64,000 nucleotides of DNA from Membranipora membranacea (GCA_914767715.1 OU612066.1:20186283-20250282), one strand, 5' to 3'; shown: positions 50,150-63,300, numbered from the stretch's first letter. Made by a program: numbers and translations. The notes: generated from the letters alone by a model not told the origin.

Positions 50150-51137
50150 TGGTTCTCACTGAACAGGGCCTCTCATCTGCACTAACTACCTCTGTCGGAA
50201 CTCCACAAGGTTGTGTTATCAGTCCCCTTCTTTTTTCAATATATGACAGCATATGCCTAAGCCTAGCTCTGGTAACTTTGATCTGATTAAATATGCTGAC
50301 GACACAGTATTGATTGAGCTTTTGTCGAGAAGTGATGTTTCATGTATGGGTAATGCTGCCCAAGATTTGGCTGGTTGGTGACATGATAATGATCTATTTT
50401 TGAATGTGTCAAAGACAAAGGAGCTTGTATTGTGCAATCTTAGAGACAATCCTGTACATGATAGCTTAGTTATCAATGGTAATAATGTAGAGCAGGTTGA
50501 CAGTTTTAAATACTTAGGCACTATTATTGACAAAAAGCTTAAGAAGCTCCCAAGAACATTCCATCGAAGTCATCAAGAAAGCCCGCAAGAGACTTTACAT
50601 CATGAAGAAGCTGTATTCAATGTATATAGCTGTGCCTCTTAGAATGCAATGCTATACTACTTTTATTGAATGTATATTTTTGTACCACCTTAGCACTCTA
50701 TACGGCCACTTATCCTCGTCATCTAGGAAATCGCTCAATAGAGTTATAAGCCTCGCAGGCTATCTAGGTAGCTGCAAGTTTGACACCATCGAGGCAATAT
50801 ACGAAAGAGTGATGAGAACAAGATGCCTCAGACTCGTAGCTACTGACCACGCTGACCCAGTATTTATATTCGATAAACTTCCGTCTGGTCGATACAGAGC
50901 AATCAAAGCGAGGGTAAACATACCAACTGACTGTTTCCGATCCCTCTGTGTGCGGAAGTTAAATAGTATACCTTTTTAGCCAACTTGTGATAATTCTTAC
51001 AGTTTTTTTTTTTTTCAATTTTTAAAATCCAACCAGACCAAAACTTTTTAATGTTTACACCATAACTTTCACTGCTCAGCGAAAACAAAATCTTTCTCAT
51101 ATATGAGACTGTAATAAACGATGAATGAATGAATGAA
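50150..51137 (+). mobile_element. 5'-truncated LINE fragment (Rex1/CR1-like) with (TGAA)n tail
   Basis: The reverse-transcriptase region reads SVGTPQGCVISPLLFSIY, then after a frame change IKYADDTVL, NVSKTKELVLCN and FKYLGTIIDKKLK, another frame change, then KARKRLYIMKKL and LPSGRYRAIKARVN to a stop at 50977-50979. One in-frame TGA (near 50378) and at least two frameshifts kill it. The 3' end is AATAAACGATGAATGAATGA, a short tetranucleotide tail as in CR1/Rex1-type elements. Confidence 0.8.
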
Positions 51138-51780
51138 TGGTGGCATACGCTAAGAGTGTAAGTCGCTCAGCACGCATGTATTGGAGGTCATGGGTTTGGT
51201 TAGTCCCCAGGGCTTGACAATAGGCAGGCATGGGTAACTCTTTGATTACAGATTTTTGCAAGAAATTGATCTATGAATACTGAATTGCAATCTATATATT
51301 ATGATAAAGGGAAGGTTACCAAAATATGTGCATGTCTTGGTACTGAGCATAGGGATTTATAAGTTAAAATTGAGATAGGAGCTGGACAATGTTTAACACA
51401 GCACAATTTATTATTCTAGCAATTTCAATTGTAAGCAGAGGCTGTACACACAGCATTCTTCTCATATAGGGTTATCATGTGCTGCTTTTCATAATGATGT
51501 GTAATTGTGTGGCTAATTAAAATTTCTTTTAAAAACAGGCGTTGAGCTATTGTTTGGTGACAAGATTAAGTGAACATAATCTCATAATTGTGTTGGTTTG
51601 TGTTGTCACAATGTCTCTCTGTTTACTCATACAATCAAATGATATACTATGGTAGTGCTCTCATATTTACAGGTAGGCATCTAGTAGTGATTGCCTGGCA
51701 TTAGGCTTACAAAACAATGGCTAAAATTTTAGGCTAGCGCAATATAATTTTGAATATAATCATGGGCTAAGACCCCTGTA
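51138..51780. other. No gene recognised
   Basis: AT-rich sequence inside the 5.9-kb element. A stretch near 51140-51215 faintly resembles a tRNA-derived repeat but lacks acceptable A and B boxes. Confidence 0.3.
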
Positions 51781-51784
51781 ACTA

Positions 51785-52137
51785 ATGCTGTCACGATACG
51801 ATTCATCTCCGGAATACCTTGATCACACACCTCATTATCGGGATTCAATAAGGTGACAGCTGAAGTCGATTGCACAGCGGTAAATTCACTGTCACAGTTA
51901 CTATGGTCGATATATTGTTATTACGATTCCTCTTTTCATTCACACAATAATTTATCACACTTCAATTCACTCGCTAACTAATCTCAAAGATTATAACCAT
52001 ATATCAATACCTAAAATCGAAAATAATGATAAGGAGAAATGGAAAATCGAAATTGGGACAAGGGTTCGATTCGAAGCGAAGGTGTAAAATCGAAATCGGG
52101 AAAATCGATGCCACAATCAGAATCGAGGCAGTCCTAG
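51785..52137. mobile_element. Possible MITE rich in ATCGATT motifs
   Basis: Starts near TGCTGTCACGATACGATTC and ends near CAGAATCGAGGCAGTCCTAG, roughly inverted, with many AAATCG/CGATT motifs between. This pattern is common at ends of small hAT-type non-autonomous elements. Ends and target duplication are not clear. Confidence 0.3.
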
Positions 52138-54189
52138 CCAAACACAAAATTGTGTCAGCGCTACCTGAAACTCCTTGCTCTCTGTATGGCATCACAGCCC
52201 TCAATACAGTGAACAATAATATCCTCGTGACAGGTAGATACCATAGTAAATACCTTTCATACTGTGATTTATCTGGATACCCAACTAACCATAATGACTT
52301 CAAGCTGTTGATGGCATATGGCCAAGGAGCTAATGGTGACTGCATTTGGGAATATTCTAGCTCAAATTAAGCTGCAAAATGAAATCCCTCTCATGCCTTC
52401 TCTGTGTTTCGGTGTTTACCTGATCATAATCGGATAGTAACTAGAAAGTATTTTATATCGGATATAATATGCCTCTATAATATCAATACTACTACTATTA
52501 GGGCTTCTTTGAGGGAAGGATTTGGGATTTGAAACGTGACACTTATTTTTGTCCAAATCAGAAGCACTGCCCAATCTACTCTTAAACATTTTTCTTGAAA
52601 GACAGTAATTTATTTTTGAAACAACCCTGATAAACTTCACTAATTTTTAATTGACATTGTTTCCTCGATTAATCCTTGTTTGAAATGTGATAGTGTCAGG
52701 CCTTCTTGTGTATTTCGTAGGATTAAAATATTTTATAATTGTTTGATGGGTATCCCTGGCTCAAACTTTGTTCATCTCACTGGTTAAGGTGGGTTGATTC
52801 AAGTACCAGTAGCTGAATTGATGAATTATGCGACCTCATTTAATCCAACCGCTCAAAAACTATTACCCAGTCCAGCAAAATTAAAAGCAGTAGTATTGAA
52901 TTTGGATTGGAAATTGTAAATCAAATATCTATCGCTATCTATTCTATTATTATCTTGCAAGTATAAGGGTTTATGGAGAGTTTTTTAACGACATTAATAC
53001 AATTGGTTGTTCTGCTTGGTGCTTGGAGTTTGAAATAATACCTCTATACAGGAAAAACTTGTATGCTGATAAAATTTCTAATGTTTGGAGACATTCAATT
53101 TTTGATCCTAGACTCTTCTTCTGTAAAGAATTCTCTATGTTTAGCGTGACACAAGGACGGGTTATGAAAAATTGGGCAAAGTGGGATAACTTCTAGTTCA
53201 TAATAAGAACAAAATTGTATGAAAATGAGAAGATAACTCTACAGCAACTTGAAGCCAAAATACTTTTAATGAACTGAGTTATTATGCAACTGAACATCCA
53301 GATGTACCACTAGAAGTATGAGTTGCGTACTTTATATCATGATATGCATAGATAGACCAGTTACTGATGCTGAAATATTACCAATCTATTGATTTTAGAT
53401 CGGATATTTTCATTTTTCTCTGATGTTATCTTCTGGGTTTCGTAATGAACTCGTATCACTATGTATTGGTGGATAAGGGATCTGATTGTTGGAATGAAGT
53501 GGAATGCACAGCACATTTCATAAACCCATGCAAATTTCTTAAAAGAATATGGTTGAGGACTCTGTTTCGGGTTTAGATAAGTATGTTTGTGTCAACACCA
53601 TTGCATGTTATATGATTGCGGAGCAGTTGCTCGCTCATTACGAAGAGCTTCTTTGTGTTGGGAGAAAGTACAACATAAAATTTTTTAGCAACACTATCTT
53701 GCTTTTATTAGTTTTTTCAATATATAGCTTGTTGTGTGATGTGAAAATTTAAAAGGGGATTATATTTCAAATGAAAGTTTGCTGTTATAAAACTAAGCAA
53801 CTGAAATGCTACTTATGGGAACGTGTTACAAACCCCTTGAGCTACAATACAGATGGACACAGGATGTGCAAGGTTGACCAAGGTTATAGCTATTTTTAGC
53901 TAGCCATGCTTCGAGTCATCAACTGATCGCAGCACACCCACATGGTAAGGCCTGTGTCTTTCAGAACGCATAAACAAATATTTTCATCCAACAGTCAGTC
54001 ATTGAGTCATGATATTTCCGACTTCTAACGGTCCTAACTCACTCAATATTTGAGTCAGATACAAAATTCAAAGACTTACAGCTGGCTTGGTCCATCACAT
54101 TTCACATAAAATTAACTTGCTTGGATAATTTGTCGATGAATCTGTGAGAAAAATGCTATTTTCTTGCTGCAATGCTTAAATAATGTATC
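52138..54189. other. Interior of the 5.9-kb element, no gene recognised
   Basis: A frame continues to 52370 (reads ..LYGITALNTVNNNILVTGRY..) without a family I know. 52640-53500 shows scattered protein-like stretches in shifting frames, perhaps a very old element gene. I cannot support a product. Confidence 0.3.
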
Positions 54190-54508
54190 ATCGTTTACAG
54201 ATATTGCTGGCTTCTAATGGTCGTATCTCATTCAATATTTTGGCTAGAGAAAAAATTCAGAGACTATGACGTTGCTTGTTACATCACCCTCCAGATAAAA
54301 TTAACTTGTAGGCATCAGTCTTCGATATCTCTATGAGAAAAATGACATTATAGTTAATAATCGGTCCTGCTCATATAGTAAAACCATTCTTTGAAGCGCT
54401 CACTGTGCACAACACAGTAACGTTATGTCATTGGGGAATTCCGGTTATTATAGGCCTCACTTCAGCTGTGCAGGTCACCTGTCTAGGTTTATTATTAGTA
54501 GGTCTATG

Positions 54509-54545
54509 GGTATGAAACGCAGTGTCACTGCGTTTCATGCCCCTG
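54509..54545. other. Head-to-head junction of two long-arm element ends
   Basis: GGTATGAAACGCAGTG, a single T, then CACTGCGTTTCATGCC: two element termini face each other, one base apart. The 5.9-kb element sits in the first terminus. In the paralogous unit the second terminus (4414) directly follows a truncated arm instead. Confidence 0.7.
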
Positions 54546-54792
54546 AATTGTTGGACAGTTCTGTACAATTCTAGAATTGTCGAGATTTGACCCATTTACA
54601 ATGAACCAACCAGCTTTCCATTATCATTTAATTAAACCTGCCTGCTAAATAAATTACATTCACTATTGTGTTGTTATAGAATGAGCCTTCACAGTGTAAG
54701 ACAATATAATATGATAGGCTTGATTTTACATGTAACGTGTTTCTATGTAATGACAAGACCACCTATACTACGTTCTAATAAAGATAACTCAT

Positions 54793-56175
54793 ATGTTTAA
54801 CAGGGTTTTAAGCAAAGGGCAGTTCCCTTCAACATGGAAACTAGCTCGAGTTTCACCAATACATAAATCTGGGGATATAAATAACCCATCAAATTATAGG
54901 CCAATTTCAGTCTTGCCTGTTCTTTCAAAAATATTTGAGAAACACATAAATCACCATCTGCAAGAATATCTCACTAAGAACAAAATCATCCATGAGCTTC
55001 AATGTGGATTTAGAAAAGGCCATTCTTGTTCAGACAGTTTATTTAAAATTATTTCAGACTCTTTGGTGGAGAAAATTAATGGAAATGTTATGACATTACT
55101 TTTTCTGGATTTTAAAAAGGTATTTGACTGTGTATCCCATGTTTTACTACACAATAAGTTGAAGGCTTGCGGCATCGTAGGAAATATGTTAAAACTTCTT
55201 GACACCTTTCTGACAGACAGAAGGCAGTTTGTTAAACTCAATAATATTAAATCTTGTAGATTGCCTATCACAATAGGGGTCCCTCAAGGTTCAATCCTAG
55301 CACCAACTTTGTTTCTCATCTTCATAAATGATTTGTTAACTTCATCAAAATCAGACTCATCATCATATGCATATGCTGATGATACAGTGTTCCTGTCATC
55401 TAATAAAAACCTTCAGCAACTAAAGGCAAAGGCATCTGAAGATTTAAGTGGCATTTTGGATTGGTGCAATCGTAACCGGATGGTTATAAATGTTCAGAAA
55501 TCTCATTACATGCTACTTAATATCTCAGATCCGCTTTATGACCTGGAACTGTACATAGGGCATGAAAAACTAAACAGACAGAGAACTACAAGGCTTCTGG
55601 GTTTTGTGTTGAATGACTCGCTTTCATGGCAGGATCATCTAGAGTATGTATATAAAAAGGTACAACGGAATGTTTACCTACTTCAAAATTTGAGATACTT
55701 CTTGGATATAGCAAGTGCCCGCACATGTTACTTCCAGTTTATCTATTGTCACCTTATATATGGTATCCATATCATTGGCAACTTGTCCTGCAATAATGCC
55801 CTCAATAGATTATTTTTGTTGCAAAAACGGGCTTTACGCATTATCGCCAATGTGCATTACATCCCTTATTATCTCATTTCAACCGAATCCATTACACAAT
55901 CATTACAACTCCTACCTCTTCCTAAGCTTGTTTGTTATTTCACTTCACTTTTTGTGCATAAGATTAACAATTTTTCAACACCTCCATTTATATATAGAGG
56001 ATTTAAAAACACTACCAAGTTCAATTTTCGTGATAAACATTTACTTTTATATCATACAGACAATCTAAGATACAAAGTTTCTGCTACATACAATTCTGTA
56101 CCGTTACATTTGAGATCTAAAGAGAAGTTCAGTTCATTCAAAACTTTACTTTTCAACCATATATTATCGACTTGA
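54793..56175 (+). CDS. Reverse transcriptase of a non-LTR retrotransposon (5'-truncated)
   Basis: This 460-residue open frame has no stop or frameshift. Fingers/palm blocks are in order: NYRPISVLPVLSKIFEKHI (33-51), LFLDFKKVFD with the first catalytic Asp at 106, IGVPQGSILAP (161-171), YADD (194-197) with the two other catalytic Asp, then RLLGFVLNDSLSW (267-279) and a thumb/C-terminal part ending in a motif-rich tail (NLRYKVSATYNSVPLHLR). This is the jockey/CR1-like type. The endonuclease and first ORF are missing, cut by 5' truncation, so the first Met is simply the first in the surviving frame and the copy should be unable to move by itself. An undamaged frame points to recent insertion. 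Read-through expression from neighbouring DNA is possible but unproven. Confidence 0.85.
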   Translation: MFNRVLSKGQFPSTWKLARVSPIHKSGDINNPSNYRPISVLPVLSKIFEKHINHHLQEYLTKNKIIHELQCGFRKGHSCSDSLFKIISDSLVEKINGNVMTLLFLDFKKVFDCVSHVLLHNKLKACGIVGNMLKLLDTFLTDRRQFVKLNNIKSCRLPITIGVPQGSILAPTLFLIFINDLLTSSKSDSSSYAYADDTVFLSSNKNLQQLKAKASEDLSGILDWCNRNRMVINVQKSHYMLLNISDPLYDLELYIGHEKLNRQRTTRLLGFVLNDSLSWQDHLEYVYKKVQRNVYLLQNLRYFLDIASARTCYFQFIYCHLIYGIHIIGNLSCNNALNRLFLLQKRALRIIANVHYIPYYLISTESITQSLQLLPLPKLVCYFTSLFVHKINNFSTPPFIYRGFKNTTKFNFRDKHLLLYHTDNLRYKVSATYNSVPLHLRSKEKFSSFKTLLFNHILST

Positions 56176-56302
56176 CCAACATCATTGATGATATTATTTC
56201 CCTTCTGTTTCTCTTTTTTTGTTTTCAAAAAAATTGTTTTCTGGCACTGAGTGCAAAACATTTCGAATGAGATGACTTTGGATGCCAATAAAAAGTATAT
56301 AT
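54793..56302 (+). mobile_element. 5'-truncated LINE insertion, empty site known
   Basis: The first array unit reads AACTCATAAAACTTC at 4674-4688; here the same flanks are split by 1510 bases (54792/56303). The insert begins inside the reverse-transcriptase domain and ends GCCAATAAAAAGTATATAT, a short A/T-rich end. No more than two bases of target repeat are visible. Confidence 0.85.
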
Positions 56303-57917
56303 AAAACTTCACCCTCACAAACAAAACACTTACCACTCAGCGAGATCCTAAAATAATTTAGATAGAAACATTGAACTGGCCTGTGTCAGGGTTGCCAACT
56401 GCAACCATAGCAAAACTGACAAATTTGCTTTAAAATGGGCTATGCACTAGGGCTGCAGTATTCTCTTTTCTGACTGGTATTCCCAATACAAGTTAGAGAC
56501 AGTAAGCTCAACTTGATGTAAATAAGTCATTAAAAGTCTTCCAGGATCAGGGTACAGTTAAATTTTCAAGTTACTTGTCATGTACTGAGGTTAATTAATG
56601 AAAGGTCTCTTAGAATGAATACCGACGTTATACAGAGTGACAGTGTATTAGATACCAGACATAGTCAGAATTCATACTGCAAGACTGTTCATTTTTGTTA
56701 TTGTAACGATCAATTGCTGCATTTTATTCCACCGAGCTGCTTCCTTCAAATATTGAACAATAACTCACCGCTGACCATATATGTCCTAGAAACAGAACAT
56801 CCATTTTATTGCGCTCCAATGATAGATTCAGCTCCTTGCTGGCACACACAGACAGGTCTTCCTTATTCATAATACGAGTTTGGTCAGCCAAAAATAATAC
56901 TCCCGTACTGTAATAAAACCGTAATCCATATTCATCATAGGTGCGTTTCTAAACTGCTACACCGCTGACTGTCTATCATAACATGTACCGGTAGCATCAT
57001 TGCCTGAAAATGAGACAAAATACATGTCCTTAATAAATAGCTGTCTGTTTGGAGAAATCAAATCAATAGAACATAACCTGATGTGATGTTACCCACCAAG
57101 TTGACATATCTGCATAAATATTAAAAATCAGTTTGCTGTTAAAATGATTCAACTTACCCTTTGGAATGCCTGAACGGAAAGTCAACAATGCCAAATGAGG
57201 GAAACTAGAATTCACTTTCAGCTGGCAGAATAGTCATGTGACTATATTTTGCCTTCCTCAGTCATATCTGCTCTGATCATTTGAAGATAGATCGTACCAT
57301 CAGGAATTGAACGAGTGCTTGCGTTCAAGGGAACGCTTTCACCCAAGTACTCACTTGCACATGCTAATTGTCAATTGAATGAGTGATTTTCCAGGTATTT
57401 TTAACAAAACCTAATAGTAAGACAATGAACGCCTATTTACTATTGAGAACAAAATTCTATAGGCACATGTTTCGGTTGTGAATGCCCAGCAACATCATTT
57501 TGCTTTTGACTATCAACAGTTTTAAATAACAAATCACCAATAAGCTCAAAGAATTGTCTTCTGTTTTTGAAGGAGGGGGCAACTATTGTGCTATCATGAT
57601 CTAAGCGGGGAGTTCGCGACAAAATTACTGGTCTAAGTCAGCATTCTCAGGCATCAAATTGAAGATATTTATTGTAGAATAGATGATACCTGCACAAAGC
57701 TCTTTGATGATACATAGTCAGACTAAGCTAAATAAAAAATTAACAGCGACATAAACAAAACATTAAATATCAGGCTTCACAACACAGTTGTTGGTCCAGA
57801 TCTTAAGAGAAGGTACTCTTTTTGATAGTCTCTCTTGCTTGAGGCACATCACACCTCGTCTTCTGTCGAGCTGAAAGAGAACGAACCGATATGAATAATA
57901 GGTACATGTTCAAGAGT

Positions 57918-57984
57918 GAGAGGTGGCTCAGTTGGTTAGAGCGCCTTTCCTTCAGCATGCAGGTTCAAATCCCAACGCAGTCCA
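57918..57984 (+). repeat. tRNA-derived sequence, paralog of 6298-6364
   Basis: A box at 57924-57935 and B box at 57962-57972, both unchanged from the other unit. Confidence 0.6.
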
Positions 57985-59855
57985 TCGACTACAAGTTTCG
58001 GGCGTTCATCATGGTTTACATTCTCCACCCTCTGGGTATGAACATTCACACTGTTATATGAGTTGAACTCATATCCAACAACACTATGACTGCCGAAAAT
58101 CTTAAAGGGTAGGGGTAGCTCTTATTAGAAAAATGATCGAATTTGTTGTCTACATATATATCAGTTAGTAGAGAGTATACCCTGAATATTGTGAAACTAA
58201 GCAGCAGAAATGTCAACCATTTACCTCTTTGATGTGTCTTGCTGCATTATCTGATATAAATGTTAGCCTGACCACTTCTGCTTCATCCTCAGAGCTCATA
58301 AGCTCATACGCTAACGGAAAAAGTTTACCCTCTTCTGGCAGTTGTGCCCTTTTTCGACCTTCAAGCTTCTATAAAGTAGCATTTATAATTTGTTGCTGAA
58401 ATCTTGTTTTGGAGTCAAATGCATTAGGTATATGTATCATTTTCTTGGGAATACCTGGAGGTATTGTTATCAATTTATTGAATAGAAATGCCCAATTCAT
58501 CCCTGTATACAAACGTTGCCAACCAACCCATATATTCCTTTATTTTTAAGTGCTGCAAAACAAACAAGAAACCCAATGGGTCAGCAGCAATGCTTCTAGT
58601 GTACACTGATGTTTTGTAAATCTTCCAGCCTCAATGATACAATGATAATATATCAAATTTGGGAAACCCCTTGTCTTACCAGATGTTTCTTTTTATTAAT
58701 TCTCTCCCTCGATATCTCTCTTTCCGACTTGACCCTACAGCTCTGTTGGATCCTTCTGTAGGACATCTTCGAGATGGTCAAGCTGTCAGCTTTCGAGTAG
58801 CCTCTTGCCGTCATGGCATCAGTGAAGAGTAGGGCTACTCTGGTATTATTCTCTGACAGGAAGCTGGAAAGAGAGGCTCTCAATAATCAATCAGAACCAA
58901 AGAACCACAAAATAAGTTGAGTATTTATGTAGAACAAAGGTAACTTACTCAAGACAGAATAAAATATCTTTGCTTATGAGCATGGTAAGGAGTTAATTTA
59001 TCTTTCTCACTTGACCGCACCAGCTTATTTCAATTCAAAGAATTAAATCATTCAATTATTGACAACATTCCGGATAAACATTGCCCTTATCGCGCTTAGA
59101 AAATAAAACGGACAGGCCACTTTCGATTTCTACTGCCATAGAAAAGCTCATTCATATCTGGTTTGTTCTATTTGTTCTATTCGTTCTAATTGTGGTGCAA
59201 TATGAAATCCCCTGGAATCCCGTATTTATGGCTGGTTATGTTAGCAATGATATCATCATGATTAGATACAATGTTGTCGGGATGGGTGCAGATCATGAGC
59301 GATTTCGCTTCTCACAGTCAGGCACATGGAACAGGATTTGTGGCACCCACTCAAGCTATGGCATTAAATGTTATCACTTTATCACTCAACTTCTAGTGGC
59401 AACAGATTCATGTTTTTTAGCATGTCCTCAAAGAAGATCGACTGTATCAAGAAGGTCGAACACAAAACAGAGCTTGAATATCTGCATTGATAAAGCTTAA
59501 TACAACCTGTGCGAGAAAAAACAATATGAAACTTATTTGCCCAAAAGTATACAGGTCTACAACAGAGTAAAAAGTATCTGTGCAATTTTGCTCATAACCA
59601 CAATTGATGATTATTACACAAATTCCCTTCTGTGACATCCTGGTACTAAAAAAGCTGTGTACAGACATAATAAAACACTGTCTGCCAACACTTAACTGAA
59701 AGAGCTGTTGATGCCAGATTATGAAGCAGAAGATGTCTTATTTTTCTTTGCTGCATGCTAGTATACATTAGCAGCATAAATGCAACTCCCCTTCCAAGAG
59801 AGGTATACACCTGCAGGTACTGGGGGCTGGAACAATCAACATTGAAGCACCCCCA

Positions 59856-59935
59856 GTGGGACTTGAACCAACAACTCCTGCACCACCAATCGCCTGGCGG
59901 TGAATAGCACGCTAACCAATTGCGCCATCCCACCA
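59856..59935 (-). repeat. tRNA-derived sequence, paralog of 8235-8314
   Basis: Same A and B boxes on the minus strand and the same broken acceptor stem. Confidence 0.6.
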
Positions 59936-60207
59936 TCTGCTGCAGACTTTGACATCACATGGAGGTCGGCACGTAGTGCGTGATAGCTGTTTATGGCAAA
60001 ATTCAATTGAGTTTTGAGGTCTCATGACATCTAACTACAAGTATCAAAGCATTCTGATTTGTTTTGTTTTACAAAGACTTTGATCGTCAGTGGTGGTTCA
60101 TAATGACAGAAGATCAGGCATTCAAAAACATGATCATCCTTTAGAATACAACATGCTAGGTCTTAAAATTTGAAGTAAATATGGTAGACTGTGATTATAA
60201 GTTGAAT

Positions 60208-60350
60208 CCCTGTACTTGGGTGTAGTGCCATCAGGTTCTGGTAATTGGAGCTGAAGAAAGAATTTTTCAATCAATTATCATGATTCTTCCCTTAATTAAC
60301 AAAATTAATTGATTGCATTCTTGCACCGACTGATAAGAATACAACGACAA
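60208..60350 (+). repeat. R2 repeat, uninterrupted (empty MITE site)
   Basis: CTTCCCTTAATTAACAAAAT here has one TTAA at 60292-60295 where the other unit carries the 674-bp MITE between two TTAA copies. Confidence 0.8.
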
Positions 60351-63300
60351 GGGACATTCAGTGCACAAGTGCTCTAATATTTGTGCATTCAGATCAATAG
60401 AAATACTGATCAATAAACAAATTGAGACCAGACCAAAAGGTGCTTTCATGACAATACCATATTATGACCGGCATCGGTTCTTTTTCTATACCCGACCAAT
60501 CAAAACCAGCACATACCCTACCTAACCAATTTATTGGTTCTGATTGGTCCGGGAGGTAGCAGGACAACAATGTGATTGGCTGTCTCACTTCATAGAAGCT
60601 TCATCATGGTTACCCGTTGATGTCTTTCTATTTGGTACTTAATCCCAGGGAGAAACAGTCTGGCAAAAACGATTACTGGAATGAATTGTCACATGGCAGT
60701 AAAGACATTCCATTCGTTCTTCCCTTTTCCTTAGCAACTACATTGACAAGCAGATCCAAAGAGCATAGCATTAAAATCTGTTTACGCTGTTATCTCAAAG
60801 AGTCAACACTTTGTAACTTTTCTCTCTTGTTATATACAATATATATTTCACTGTGTACTATGAGTTTAAACAACATATGAAGGGCTGTTTGCCAATCTTC
60901 TATTTATTATAACAAAGTAATTCAGTCCGAAGTATCATAGCTTTGGACTTTGTTGACTATGACTATTCAGTATTTTTGGGTTTATCTTTATGCGCATCTT
61001 AATAAGAAATACAAATTTATCTATAGACCACCAGCACAAGATCTATGTCAATGTATGAAGGTCAGTCACTCCATGTGATAATTGCCAAACATAACTATAC
61101 AATAATAACATATTTTGTTTTGGTTTTTCACAACTGTTGATTATCAACAACCATAGGGATTTGAATTAACACTGTTTAGTTTAGTCTATCAATACTGGCA
61201 CAGTCGATTAGGTAACCTACATTCTGATGATAGGAAAACTTTTGCAGCAGCAAAACAAATCAACTTCAATTCCTGTACTTGAGCGTAAAGCCATCAGATT
61301 CAGATGATTGGAGCCAAAGAAAGAATTTATTAATTAACAATCATGACTCTTACCTTAATTAACAAAATAAATTGATGCATTCTTGCACCCTCTGATATGA
61401 ATACACCAATGAGAATACACAGACATTGTTTGGTTACATAGGCTAATAACATTTATGTCTATGCTGGCTGTGTTTGAAGAAGAATTGAAAGCTCTGGGTG
61501 AATCAGTGAACCCAGATTCATCTTTATTGGCAGCTCAAACAAGATAAGAATATCCAAATATTACCACAAATAATGATTCATAGTCAAATTCATCTATCCC
61601 GCGCCAAATGTTATGGTGAACAACAAAATAAGATCATTCACAGATTTTTATCTAGGAGCTATCATCATGTCCCTCAGCCAACTGCGACGGCTATGACTTT
61701 GTGATCATCAGTGCTTTATGATGGAAGGCCAGAATTAGATTGTTATGTCACACAATATGCACAAGCTGACCTTGTATCAGTCAATGTGAGCCCACAAAGT
61801 AGATTTAAGAGTTAGATTAAGCATTGGTGAGAGTGAGCTTCTTTATTATTAGTTGAGACTTTGTCTTAATTTTCTCCTGTTTTTGGTCTGATGACTCAAC
61901 AGAAAATTCCATTTTATTTCCTTAAATATAATCTCAAACAATAAACTCATGGATCAAATGTTTGGAACATTAAAATTGTTAGATCCGTGAGCTGGTACAA
62001 TTAGGATTTGGGTCTAACAGGGTTGCAGTCAAAGAATAAGGGTTATGTATACAATGAGCAATGAGGATCTAGTTGCATTTGTAAGAACCAACCCTGTATC
62101 GGTGGAGTGATATTATGAGTGTACAGTATACAAATTAAGTAAATTGGTTATGAAGACATCTATACCTTAACATGCCACAATTCTCAGTGCAAGAATTTAA
62201 TCATTGGTTTTTCACCGCAAGAGGAGTGATAACCATTAATATGATAACGGCTTAGGAATGTCTTGTTTTATCTGATGGCTTTGCTGATAACTACAGACAG
62301 CTTTACAGGCGTCCTCAATGAAGGTTGACTGTGATCGAGAGGCTTGAACTAAATAAGCATAATAAAGCTGAATACCAAAAGTGTAGATGTGCACAAAACC
62401 TAATGGCTCTACCATTAGGTATTAGACGCAGTTCAATTTTGCTCATTACCACAAATGATAATTGAAAAATTCCTCCTGCAACAAATCAGTGGTATTATTA
62501 CATGGCTGTACTGTTACACACTTTTATTTAGAGTCATTACAACTATAGTGCACATTTGTTAGAAAAAGAACGAGATGGCTTTGAACCCAATCACTAAAAA
62601 ACCATTACAATCTATGCTTAGCCCCATTATAACTTATATGGCACATACGGCAGGGTCTTAAAACCAGAAAGAGTCAGATTATATCAAAATGTATCCTGCA
62701 AAAGGAACCACTACATGGCAGACAGGCTCATACATTTTTGCTATTATATGGAAGAAATGATTGGCGTACACATTGATATCACGCATCCAGATTCTGGTCT
62801 CTCTGCATATCTGCAGAGAAGATCTATTGTATTGTGAGAGTATTAAAAAATAAAGAGCTTGGTGTCTGCATGATACAGCTTAATACCAGAAGTGCAGGAA
62901 AACCAACTGAATCTATTTTCCTCAATAGCTAGTGGCTCTACCATGAAGTTAAAAGTCCTATACAATGACATTTGTTACCACAACCAAACATGAAAAGATC
63001 CCCTCCGCAACATCCTGGTATCGGATGATGGAATTTGCTCTACAAAGGAGTTGATATGTGAAATTCCTAAGAGCAACCTACAAGATCCACTTTCAGCCTA
63101 GGCTTCAAATTATGCAATCTGGTTTTTGTTGTTGTAATTTCCACCTAATCCTCCATAATCATCTTCTGTTTGTGACATGTTGATCAGAAAGAACCAGAAG
63201 TTTGAGCTCACCATAAATACACATCATTAAAATAAGGTTTGTTAATTTGCAGCTGCTGTGATGTTTTTGATGTTATCAATTAACCGAAGATATTTTTAAA

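Larger units (their letters stand above)
48581..54508. mobile_element. 5.9-kb DNA element with 8-bp target duplication
   Basis: Ends are inverted: CATAGACCTACTAATAATAA at the start and its reverse complement ending at 54508. Inverted similarity continues imperfectly for about 350 bases (48581-48940 against about 54190-54508). GGTATGAA is directly repeated at 48573-48580 and 54509-54516. An 8-bp duplication fits hAT, P, Merlin or Novosib; I find no recognisable transposase to decide. The interior carries a LINE fragment (50150-51137), so a gene may have been lost or is too degraded to see. 54010-54165 and 54195-54350 are diverged tandem copies next to the right end. Confidence 0.75.

Noticed and set aside
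50219-50533. Minus-strand frame of 104 codons
   Set aside because: Antisense shadow of the LINE reverse transcriptase read on the plus strand.
51140-51215. tRNA-like sequence after the LINE tail
   Set aside because: A and B boxes do not match well enough to claim.
54999-55271. Minus-strand frame inside the LINE
   Set aside because: Antisense shadow of the intact reverse-transcriptase frame.
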